Below are positions 1 through 5,484 of a DNA stretch of 7,345 nucleotides, in pieces. Both the position numbers and the translations under genes were made by a program. How positions within the stretch are numbered: the stretch's first letter is position 1; each line of letters begins with the position of its first letter. Origin of the DNA: Thiotrichaceae bacterium. Its GTDB lineage: Bacteria; Pseudomonadota; Gammaproteobacteria; Thiotrichales; Thiotrichaceae. The DNA lies in the NCBI GenBank assembly GCA_027008885.1, contig JALVDQ010000423.1:1-7345 (forward strand), given 5' to 3'. The notes beneath the pieces are model-generated. The model ran no database searches, had not been told where the DNA came from, and saw nothing but the letters and a program-made list of their open reading frames with translations.

Positions 1-13
1 GCGCAAGTGTCTC

Positions 14-76
14 TATTTAGGACACCCATAATTTAATCGTAAAAAAAGATTATAATTATGGGTGTCCTTTTTTTCT
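14..76 (+). repeat. Hairpin repeat, copy 1 (left flank of lipoprotein module)
   Basis: A 63 bp segment recurs almost exactly at 759-820. The arms at 19-38 and 48-68 pair over about 20 bp with a single bulged base, and the outer part reads AGGACACCC / GGGTGTCCT. The loop is GT followed by seven A, against six A in the other copy. Beyond the T tract the two copies diverge. The two copies are in direct orientation, 745 bp apart. Inference: a dispersed palindromic element (REP/MITE-like) or a duplicated terminator; the sequence alone does not separate these. Confidence 0.85.
19..74 (+). terminator. Intrinsic terminator-like hairpin, copy 1
   Basis: A long stable stem-loop (arms 19-38 and 48-68) is followed directly by seven T at 68-74, the standard architecture of a rho-independent terminator on the plus strand. 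It would end transcription of a gene lying left of the window and insulate the lipoprotein gene that starts at about 137-140. On the minus strand no T tract follows the stem, so it is probably one-directional. Confidence 0.6.
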
Positions 77-90
77 GGTGCGTATTTGGG

Positions 91-119
91 TGAAATGCTG
101 AGATTTCACAAATTATAGT
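91..119 (+). promoter_or_regulatory. Candidate promoter and operator for the lipoprotein gene
   Basis: A perfect inverted repeat, TGAAAT-N6-ATTTCA, occupies 91-108. It is followed at 114-119 by TATAGT, a 5/6 match to the sigma70 -10 hexamer. The inverted repeat would lie over the -35 position, where no good -35 hexamer is visible, as expected for an operator or an activator-dependent promoter. The site lies between the upstream terminator hairpin and the ribosome binding site, so it is probably the gene's own promoter. Motif-level evidence only. Confidence 0.35.
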
Positions 120-126
120 CTAATTC

Positions 127-132
127 AAGGAG
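127..132 (+). promoter_or_regulatory. Ribosome binding site of the lipoprotein gene
   Basis: AAGGAG is a strong Shine-Dalgarno match. Three consecutive start codons follow: GTG at 134, ATG at 137 and ATG at 140. Spacing from AAGGAG is 1, 4 and 7 nt respectively, which favours ATG 140, with 137 possible and GTG 134 too close. Confidence 0.7.
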
Positions 133-139
133 TGTGATG

Positions 140-739
140 ATGGTAGCAGCAAATAATTTGGAAAGACAAAGAAGAATAATTACAAAATGTCTTATCACAG
201 GATTATGTGTACTAGGGATCTTTTCTTGTTCTTCATCTGTTGAGTCAGGAGCTAGCGGTGAACCTACAGTAGTTCATAAAAAATTAATTACTAAAACAAA
301 ACCACAGGAGTGGTATGTTATTACAAAAGCGGCAGGTCGGAATATGTATGTTTTTTCACTGGTTCCCATCAGTAAAGATTATTATAATAGAAAAAGTATT
401 TCTAGGTTTTATAAAATATCAGAAAATTTTAATTCGCCAAAAGAATTTTTAAAAAATTTAGTACAGTCAAAAAGATATAGAAACCCTAGAATTGTAATGA
501 AAAATGCGCTTACCTGGACAGCAGGTGAAAAGCATAGATATACTCTCCCGATAACTTATGCTGAAATACTTTTGGATCATGAAGTTGATGGAACAAAGAA
601 GATCATATCCCTAGTGGATAAGAAAAATTTAAATAAAATCAGGTGGTGTTTAGAAGTACCTCCTAAGAAAAATCTAGGATATCTAAATAATAGTAGGTGC
701 TTGAATAAATACAAAAGAACAATTGGGGTCACCCATTAG
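140..739 (+). CDS. Putative lipoprotein of unknown function
   Basis: No family is recognised. The open frame runs from GTG 134 (201 codons), but the Shine-Dalgarno spacing favours ATG 140 (199 residues). The N-terminus is basic (ERQRR, ITK), followed by a hydrophobic stretch and the lipobox-like Ile-Phe-Ser-Cys, which would place the acylated Cys near residue 30. A Ser/Gly-rich linker follows, so export and membrane anchoring are likely. The mature part is Lys/Asn/Tyr-rich and contains only two further cysteines (RWCLEV and NSRCLN, 17 residues apart), which could form a disulfide. It is bounded by two near-identical hairpin repeats and has its own promoter-like region. By hand count, G+C over 181-720 is about 31%, against roughly 42-50% in sampled lines of the neighbouring cytochrome and molybdoenzyme genes. 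This suggests horizontal acquisition or a different selective history. Function is unknown. Confidence 0.7.
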   Translation: MVAANNLERQRRIITKCLITGLCVLGIFSCSSSVESGASGEPTVVHKKLITKTKPQEWYVITKAAGRNMYVFSLVPISKDYYNRKSISRFYKISENFNSPKEFLKNLVQSKRYRNPRIVMKNALTWTAGEKHRYTLPITYAEILLDHEVDGTKKIISLVDKKNLNKIRWCLEVPPKKNLGYLNNSRCLNKYKRTIGVTH

Positions 740-758
740 CCAGCCGATGTGAAACCAA

Positions 759-820
759 TATTTAGGACACCCATAATTTAATCGTAAAAAAGATTATAAT
801 TATGGGTGTCCTTTTTTTCT
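759..820 (+). repeat. Hairpin repeat, copy 2 (right flank of lipoprotein module)
   Basis: Same element as at 14-76 in the same orientation, with one A fewer in the loop (arms 764-783 and 792-812). It begins about 20 bp after the lipoprotein stop codon. Recombination between the two direct copies would excise a 745 bp unit carrying the lipoprotein gene and leave one hairpin. No third copy is visible in the window. Confidence 0.85.
764..818 (+). terminator. Intrinsic terminator-like hairpin, copy 2, after the lipoprotein gene
   Basis: A stem of about 20 bp is followed by seven T at 812-818, 24 nt downstream of the TAG stop at 737-739. Position and form fit a rho-independent terminator for the lipoprotein transcript, separating it from the cytochrome unit. 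Confidence 0.7.
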
Positions 821-825
821 CTGCG

Positions 826-882
826 TTGAGTGTGCGAAACGCGGGGTGGTGTTAGCTATTGTTCCTGTGTTTCGTTCTTCAA
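826..882. repeat. Imperfect inverted repeat in the intergenic region
   Basis: CGAAAC at 835-840 pairs with GTTTCG at 869-874. Outside these, TTGA at 826-829 pairs with TCAA at 879-882, with mismatched bases between, and a loop of about 28 nt is enclosed. It lies just after hairpin copy 2 and well upstream of the cytochrome promoter. It could be a decayed palindromic repeat or chance; no function is assigned. Confidence 0.3.
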
Positions 883-965
883 CCCAGGCTACATAAAAAT
901 ATATAAAAAAACAGGGGGATGGGTATTTGTATAACAGGGATATAGTTGTTTGTTTAAAGGCTAAA

Positions 966-1011
966 TTGATTTAAGTCATTTTTTACTGTAAAACAGGATT
1001 AATGAAATAAT
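966..1011 (+). promoter_or_regulatory. Candidate FNR/ANR-type box and -10 for the cytochrome c'/b unit
   Basis: TTGAT-TTAA-GTCAT at 966-979 matches 8 of 10 defined positions of the FNR/ANR consensus TTGAT-N4-ATCAA, with a perfect left half-site. AATAAT at 1006-1011 is a 5/6 match to the -10 hexamer and would give a start near 1018. The box centre is then about 45 bp upstream, close to the roughly 41.5 bp typical of class II FNR activation. This suggests induction at low oxygen, which suits a cytochrome c' gene. It is a motif match only. Confidence 0.45.
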
Positions 1012-1028
1012 TTATTTTTCCCGCATAT

Positions 1029-1035
1029 AAAGGAG
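1029..1035 (+). promoter_or_regulatory. Ribosome binding site of cytochrome c'
   Basis: AAAGGAG lies 7 nt upstream of ATG 1043, a near-optimal Shine-Dalgarno. This fixes the start, which is immediately followed by a signal peptide. Confidence 0.8.
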
Positions 1036-1042
1036 TATATCA

Positions 1043-1510
1043 ATGTTCAAAAACACAAAAATTAAAAAATTCTCTCTGCTTTTTGTTTTGACAGGAGCGA
1101 TTGCAGGCACAGCCATAGCCGCAGATTACAAGTCAATTATCGTCCATCGCCAGGGTATTTATGATGTAATGGCAGGACACATGAAAGTGTTGAAATCTAT
1201 CCTGTTTATGGGAAATGAGAATATTTCATCCGTAAATTATCATGCAAAGGCTATTTTGGAGGCTGCAAAGCATCATGGAAATGCCTTTCCCAAAGGCTCT
1301 GACAAGGGTAAAACTCACGCCTTGCCCGCAATCTGGGAGAAACCTGAAGAATTTAAACAAGCAGGTCAAAAGCTGGGTAAGGCATTGCAGGAATTTATTT
1401 CTGTTTCAGAGATGGCAGATAAAGAAGATCTTAAGGAAATGCAAGCTGCCTTTAAAAAGGTAGGTGAAGCCTGTAAAGGTTGCCATAAAAAGTTTCGTGA
1501 AGAGCTATAA
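1043..1510 (+). CDS. Cytochrome c' (class II c-type cytochrome), periplasmic
   Basis: 155 residues with a Sec signal peptide: Lys-rich N-terminus, hydrophobic core, and likely cleavage after Ala-Ile-Ala at residue 26. The mature chain of about 129 residues is the usual class II length. The single haem motif Cys144-Lys-Gly-Cys147-His148 sits at the extreme C-terminus, the family hallmark. The N-terminal Arg36-Gln37 pair, the Met43-Ala-Gly-His-Met run and the internal Ile-Trp-Glu segment also match the four-helix-bundle family. Aligned by eye from that Arg, the distal-pocket position is Tyr40 rather than Met, which favours the five-coordinate high-spin cytochrome c' over the six-coordinate c-556 subgroup. 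Cytochromes c' bind NO and are linked to NO tolerance and denitrification. It is the first gene of a unit with the cytochrome b gene 6 bp downstream, behind an FNR-like box. Family assignment is firm; physiological role is inferred. Confidence 0.93.
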   Translation: MFKNTKIKKFSLLFVLTGAIAGTAIAADYKSIIVHRQGIYDVMAGHMKVLKSILFMGNENISSVNYHAKAILEAAKHHGNAFPKGSDKGKTHALPAIWEKPEEFKQAGQKLGKALQEFISVSEMADKEDLKEMQAAFKKVGEACKGCHKKFREEL

Positions 1511-1516
1511 GCCAAA

Positions 1517-2185
1517 TTGAAGAAAAGTATTAAAGTTTGGGATCTATTTGTACGGCTTAGCCACTGGCTGATCGTACTTTTGGTCGCATCTGCATGGCTC
1601 AGTTCTGAATTTGGCGATGCAGAGTTTAAGTGGCATAGCTGGAATGGCTATGCGCTGTTTGTATTGGTGCTTAGCCGTTTGCTGTGGGGCTTTTTTGGCT
1701 CCACAACGGCTCGTTATCGTTCATTTATCAAGGCACCGAAATCTGCCTTTGTCTATCTGCAAGATATGAGAAAGGGTAAAGAAGCAGAATATGTGGGGCA
1801 TAACCCCGCGGGTGGCTGGATGGCACTGATGCTTTGGCTGGTTTTATTAGCCCAGGCGGTTACCGGCATGTTTTCATCTGACGATGTTATTTTTGACGGA
1901 CCTTTTTCTTTTTATGTCTCCTCAGCGACAGTTTCAAGTATTACGGGGATACACCATTTCTTGTTTAATCTGTTGATATTGTTAGTTATGTTTCATGTTT
2001 TTGCTGTTTTTTATCATCAATATGTAAAAAAAGAAAAACTAATTGAAGCCATGATAACGGGAAATAAAACACTTTCTAACGCAAACACTGATTTAAAACT
2101 GGAGTTTCGCCCGTTTTATTTTGCGGTTCTTATTGTGGCTGTTATCGGTGTCGGTTTTTGGCTGGTTTTAAGAAGCTATACTTGA
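1517..2185 (+). CDS. Cytochrome b561-family membrane protein (hydrogenase-type cytochrome b)
   Basis: 222 residues. The N-terminus VWDLFVRLSHW is the hallmark of the bacterial cytochrome b561 / Ni-hydrogenase cytochrome b family. About four family helices plus a hydrophobic C-terminal segment (around 198-218) are visible. Candidate haem-ligand histidines are His16, His40, His146/147 and His160, and the family loop Gly94-His-Asn-Pro-Ala-Gly-Gly is present. The expected role is transmembrane electron transfer between quinols and a periplasmic partner, here plausibly the cytochrome c' encoded 6 bp upstream. The start is TTG 1517: an in-frame TAA lies at 1508, there is no nearby Shine-Dalgarno, and the conserved N-terminal motif begins within a few residues. 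Translational coupling to the upstream gene is therefore likely. The 3' end overlaps the convergent gene by 10 bp. The exact partner is unknown. Confidence 0.88.
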   Translation: MKKSIKVWDLFVRLSHWLIVLLVASAWLSSEFGDAEFKWHSWNGYALFVLVLSRLLWGFFGSTTARYRSFIKAPKSAFVYLQDMRKGKEAEYVGHNPAGGWMALMLWLVLLAQAVTGMFSSDDVIFDGPFSFYVSSATVSSITGIHHFLFNLLILLVMFHVFAVFYHQYVKKEKLIEAMITGNKTLSNANTDLKLEFRPFYFAVLIVAVIGVGFWLVLRSYT

Positions 2186-4515
2186 TTTTTGGCAAGAGTG
2201 TGGGAACTACTGTTTTTTTCTCCTTTGGCAAGAAAAGCCAGCAGTTCTGTTTTGCTGAGTCCTTTTGCAAAATAGAATCCCTGACCATAATCGCAACCTG
2301 CATCAACAAGAATCATTTTTTGTCTTTCGGTTTCAATTCCCTCTGCAACTACTTTTATCCCGAGGCGGTGCGCCATAACGATAATTGCCCTTACAAGGGT
2401 AATATCATCAGGTTCTGTCGTCATATTCTTGATGAAAGACTGATCTATTTTCAGGTAATCAACATTAAACTTTTTCAGATAAGACAAGGAAGAATAGCCG
2501 GTTCCAAAATCATCAATGGCAATATCAATATTCTTGTCCCTGATTTTTAATAAATTATTTCTTACCGCCGGACTTGTTTCCATAAGGATACCTTCGGTAA
2601 TTTCAACCACAATATTGTTACCCGATAAACCCAGTGAATCAAGATAGTCAAACCATTTGGAGACATCCATACCATTGCGACGGAATTGCAGGGGAGAGGT
2701 ATTAATTGTCATTTGAAAATCGTTGCGGTATTGACGACACAAGTCAACAGTATCATCAATTGCCTGCTTGAATATCCAGTCACCTATGCCATTGATGAGC
2801 CCACCTTCTTCTGCCAGTGGAATAAATTCTGCCGGTGAGACAGAACCCCGTTGAGGATGGCTCCAGCGTATTAGTGCTTCTGCCTTGCAAACTGTATTAT
2901 CTGACAAATCAATAATAGGTTGATAATGAAGCTCAAACTCCTGATTCTGGTGCGCTTTGTGCAGATCCCGAATCAGGTTTGACTTGTATTGATTATCCGC
3001 AAACATCTGTTCATTAAAATAGGAGAAATAATTTCTTCCCATTTTTTTGGACTGGTACATTGCCTGGTCTCCATTGATAACCAATTGCCTGGCAGTGACA
3101 GCATCCTTTGGAAAACGGGTGATTCCAATACTGGTAGTGATAAATATTTCATTTTCCTTGATATAAAAAGGCGCGTTTAAACGGGAGCGGATACATTCTG
3201 CAATAATATTAAGCGTGGCTTTTTGATGAATACTGGACAGTATAATAATAAATTCATCGCCACCTATGCGGGCAACAAAACCGTTAAACGCCTTGACACA
3301 TTTGACTATTCGTTTTGATGCCTGCTTTAGCAACAGGTCGCCAGCCTCATGCCCGAGGCTGTCATTGACCTCTTTAAACAGATCCAGATCAAGAAATAGC
3401 AAGGAAAAGGACTTCGACAGACAATTATTTTCTTCTATTTTTTCCTCAAGGTATCGGTAAAACTTGCGTCTATTGCCCAGCCCTGTTAGATAATCAATTT
3501 CAGACTGCTGAATCAGTTCATCCTGCGCTTTTTTCAGGATACTTTTAGTACGCCTGAGAATCACGATCCAAACACAGAAAAACAGGATAATGGTCATAAA
3601 AATAGAGGACACAATAAGAGCCGTTCTTTTTGAAACAAAAGAAGACGTTTTCATTCCAAACCAGTAATTTGTGATGGCATCAAGATCATGCCTGGATATT
3701 GAATCCAGTGCTTTTTGCACCACACTGAGCAGTTGTTTATTGGGTTTGATAATACCGACACTATGGTCACTTGAATATTCTGTTTCACCTGAAAAAGAGA
3801 GATTGTGATAAGCCAGTTTGCGAATAATAAAACTTGCTGTAACCGCATTGCCGACATACGCATCGGCACTACCAATAGAAACCAGGCTGAGTGCCATACT
3901 GGTATTTTTTACAGGAACAAGCTTAATCTCGGGGTATTTTTGTTTTATTTCACTTTCAGCAAAAGAACCTTGCTCGATAGCAACACGCTTGCCCTTTAAT
4001 TTATCGAGAGATCCGATATAACCATTTTTTTCACTATCGTTAATAATGATGGTCGGTGTTTTAATATATGCTCGGGTAAATTCCAGATACTTTTGACGCT
4101 GGGGAGTATTCACTAACGCAGCGATCATATCAATCTGACCTTTTTTAGCCATTTCAATAGTCTCTGCCCAAGTCGCGTCTTTTTCGATATAAAATGTAAA
4201 CCCCAGGCGGTAGGCAACCAGCTGCATTATATCCGCAGTAAAGCCAATGTATTCGTGCTCATCCGTAATTGAGCCAAACGGCGGAAAGGCGTGGTCAATA
4301 CCTAAATGGATTGCAGGATTGGCTTTCAGCCAGCGTTTTTCTGCATCTGTCAGATCAAGACTGAAGTTATCCCCATAAAGAATATTCTCGATTTGTTTAT
4401 GATTATCATCAATGGAAAGGATTTTTCCGGTTTTGAAAAACAGACTTGAGAGAAAAATAAAAAAAACAGCAAGAACTGCCATCCAGATATGTATTTTTGA
4501 TTTTGAGACACTCAT
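2176..4515 (-). CDS. Transmembrane PBP3 sensor with GGDEF and EAL domains (c-di-GMP turnover)
   Basis: 779 residues. In order: N-terminal membrane anchor (about 10-27); periplasmic solute-binding family 3 domain (about 67-289) with the Thr137-x-x-Arg140 and Asp218-Ala-Tyr signatures; transmembrane helix (299-320); short helical linker; GGDEF domain (about 341-501) with intact Gly418-Gly-Asp-Glu-Phe422; EAL domain (about 520-762). The EAL domain keeps Glu546-Ala-Leu, Asn605, Glu638, Asp668-Asp669, Lys689, Glu725 and Gln745, so phosphodiesterase activity is plausible. No RxxD inhibitory site is present at the usual place before GGDEF. The retained Arg suggests an amino acid or similar carboxylated ligand, by analogy with amino-acid binding proteins. 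ATG 4515 is the first possible start, since an in-frame TAG lies directly upstream, but it lacks a clear Shine-Dalgarno. The 3' end overlaps the cytochrome b gene by 10 bp. Ligand and net activity are unknown. Confidence 0.93.
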   Translation of the reverse strand: MSVSKSKIHIWMAVLAVFFIFLSSLFFKTGKILSIDDNHKQIENILYGDNFSLDLTDAEKRWLKANPAIHLGIDHAFPPFGSITDEHEYIGFTADIMQLVAYRLGFTFYIEKDATWAETIEMAKKGQIDMIAALVNTPQRQKYLEFTRAYIKTPTIIINDSEKNGYIGSLDKLKGKRVAIEQGSFAESEIKQKYPEIKLVPVKNTSMALSLVSIGSADAYVGNAVTASFIIRKLAYHNLSFSGETEYSSDHSVGIIKPNKQLLSVVQKALDSISRHDLDAITNYWFGMKTSSFVSKRTALIVSSIFMTIILFFCVWIVILRRTKSILKKAQDELIQQSEIDYLTGLGNRRKFYRYLEEKIEENNCLSKSFSLLFLDLDLFKEVNDSLGHEAGDLLLKQASKRIVKCVKAFNGFVARIGGDEFIIILSSIHQKATLNIIAECIRSRLNAPFYIKENEIFITTSIGITRFPKDAVTARQLVINGDQAMYQSKKMGRNYFSYFNEQMFADNQYKSNLIRDLHKAHQNQEFELHYQPIIDLSDNTVCKAEALIRWSHPQRGSVSPAEFIPLAEEGGLINGIGDWIFKQAIDDTVDLCRQYRNDFQMTINTSPLQFRRNGMDVSKWFDYLDSLGLSGNNIVVEITEGILMETSPAVRNNLLKIRDKNIDIAIDDFGTGYSSLSYLKKFNVDYLKIDQSFIKNMTTEPDDITLVRAIIVMAHRLGIKVVAEGIETERQKMILVDAGCDYGQGFYFAKGLSKTELLAFLAKGEKNSSSHTLAKNQV

Positions 4516-4555
4516 CTATGGCTATGTTTTTTTTATTATTAGACTAATTCCCACA

Positions 4556-4564
4556 ATAATAGCA
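4556..4564 (-). promoter_or_regulatory. Candidate extended -10 promoter for the GGDEF-EAL gene
   Basis: Read on the minus strand, TGC-TATTAT forms an extended -10 (TG-N plus a 5/6 hexamer match) about 40 nt upstream of ATG 4515. No convincing -35 is present, as is common for extended -10 promoters. An 11 bp palindrome, ATTAG-A-CTAAT (4538-4548), lies at the predicted transcription start. This is the only promoter-like signal I see in the 99 bp between this gene and the PAP2 gene. Confidence 0.35.
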
Positions 4565-4614
4565 GTTGAGATACTCGGGGAAAATCCAAAAGAGGATAGA
4601 AGGTCGTTTATTTG

Positions 4615-4654
4615 TCAGGGGACAGTTTTATTGCGCCATTGCGCCCCCCCCTGA
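4615..4654. repeat. Palindrome and tandem octamers at the PAP2 gene 3' end
   Basis: TCAGGGG at 4615-4621 is the exact reverse complement of CCCCTGA at 4648-4654. Between them ATTGCGCC occurs twice in tandem (4630-4637 and 4638-4645), running into eight C at 4644-4651. The left arm contains the PAP2 stop codon (TGA on the minus strand). There is no T tract on the minus-strand exit side, so this is a poor intrinsic terminator. The GGGGACAG core recalls palindromes linked to REP-associated transposases, but that is a memory-based resemblance. Confidence 0.5.
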
Positions 4655-5466
4655 GCAACTGATCTCCAGTTTTTAATGCGAAAATAAATCATTGCGGCAA
4701 TCAATACCAGTCCGGCGATGGCAACTATTTTGACCAGCCCCTGAACATCAGGATAAGCCGTTCCTTTCCAGAAAAGTTTAATAGCCAGCAATAAATAAAG
4801 AGCAAGAATAACAGGCAATTTGTACTTGCTGTTTTTAATCCAGTCTATTGCAGAAAATTGCACAGCCGCATAAGCGCTGGTTAAACCCAGTGTTGCCCCC
4901 ATTAAAACATCAATTGGCCAGTGAACACCCAGCATAATCCGGCTTAATCCAACCGCACTGGCAAGCAAAATCATAACCGCTGTAATAAACCATTTTTTAC
5001 AATAAAAGATAACACTGGCAGCAACCGCAAAAGCACTTAGCGTATGACCAGAGGGAAAACTGTGCCTGCTTATTCTCGGTCCAATTAAATGATAATCCGC
5101 CAAAGGCAATACATCGGTCGGTCTAGGCAAATCAAAAAGTGGTTTTAAAGTGCCTGAGAGGATGCCTGCCAGCAGCGATGCGATTAAAACAGAAAGCAGT
5201 AAATCGGGTTTTTTCCAGGCAATCAAAAAAATAACAAGCAGCACAAATGACTTCTTGCCAAATATGGTTATTGTTTCCCAGACTATATCTGGCAAGGCTT
5301 CCCCGCTGTGGTTAATAGCGAGAAACAAGCTTTCATTAACACCCAGAAAATGAATTAAAAAAGCAAGCAGGGGAAAGAGCAGAAAAAAATAGTTTTTATC
5401 AGGCATAAACGAAGTATAACTGAATTTAGAATTTGTCTGGGAATTATGACTTCTGTCCTCTGCCAC
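4615..5466 (-). CDS. PAP2-superfamily membrane phosphatase (lipid phosphatase type)
   Basis: 283 residues from GTG 5466. All three PAP2 signatures are intact: Lys108-x6-Arg115-Pro116, Pro138-Ser-Gly-His141, and Ser175-Arg176-x5-His182-x3-Asp186, with His182 the expected nucleophile and His141 the acid. About six hydrophobic segments mark it as an integral membrane enzyme of the PgpB/undecaprenyl-pyrophosphate phosphatase type, acting on lipid phosphates at the periplasmic face; the substrate cannot be assigned. The start is uncertain. GTG 5466 has a purine-rich AAAGGGGGGG upstream. ATG 5406 (263 residues) lies just before the first membrane segment but has no Shine-Dalgarno. The C-terminal tail (about 271-283, AQGGAQW onward) is encoded by a C8 run and octamer repeats and looks like a replaced or frameshifted end. 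The TtrA-like gene ends 16 bp upstream in the same direction, so co-transcription is possible. Confidence 0.9.
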   Translation of the reverse strand: MAEDRSHNSQTNSKFSYTSFMPDKNYFFLLFPLLAFLIHFLGVNESLFLAINHSGEALPDIVWETITIFGKKSFVLLVIFLIAWKKPDLLLSVLIASLLAGILSGTLKPLFDLPRPTDVLPLADYHLIGPRISRHSFPSGHTLSAFAVAASVIFYCKKWFITAVMILLASAVGLSRIMLGVHWPIDVLMGATLGLTSAYAAVQFSAIDWIKNSKYKLPVILALYLLLAIKLFWKGTAYPDVQGLVKIVAIAGLVLIAAMIYFRIKNWRSVAQGGAQWRNKTVP

Positions 5467-5484
5467 CCATCCCCCCCTTTTTTT
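5467..5484 (-). promoter_or_regulatory. A7G7 tract serving as ribosome binding region of the PAP2 gene
   Basis: On the minus strand seven A are followed by seven G (plus strand C 5471-5477, T 5478-5484), then ATGG and the GTG start. The G run can act as a loose Shine-Dalgarno 4 nt from the start. The tract begins inside the stop codon of the TtrA-like gene. Both halves are homopolymers and prone to slippage, which would alter spacing of the site. Confidence 0.4.

Noticed and set aside
14..820. Integron cassette with attC site
   Set aside because: The repeats are palindromic but show no RYYYAAC/GTTRRRY core sites, and no integrase is visible.
14..820. CRISPR array
   Set aside because: There are only two repeat copies, separated by a whole gene rather than a spacer-length segment.
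919..945. Eight-codon open frame (ATG to TAG) after a G5 run upstream of the cytochrome c' gene, possible leader peptide
   Set aside because: The G run abuts the ATG with no usable spacing, it lies upstream of the predicted transcription start, and no attenuator hairpin follows.
2158..2550. Open frame of about 130 codons on the plus strand opposite the EAL domain
   Set aside because: It is antisense to a strongly conserved EAL domain, has no RBS and its product resembles no protein family; it is a shadow frame.
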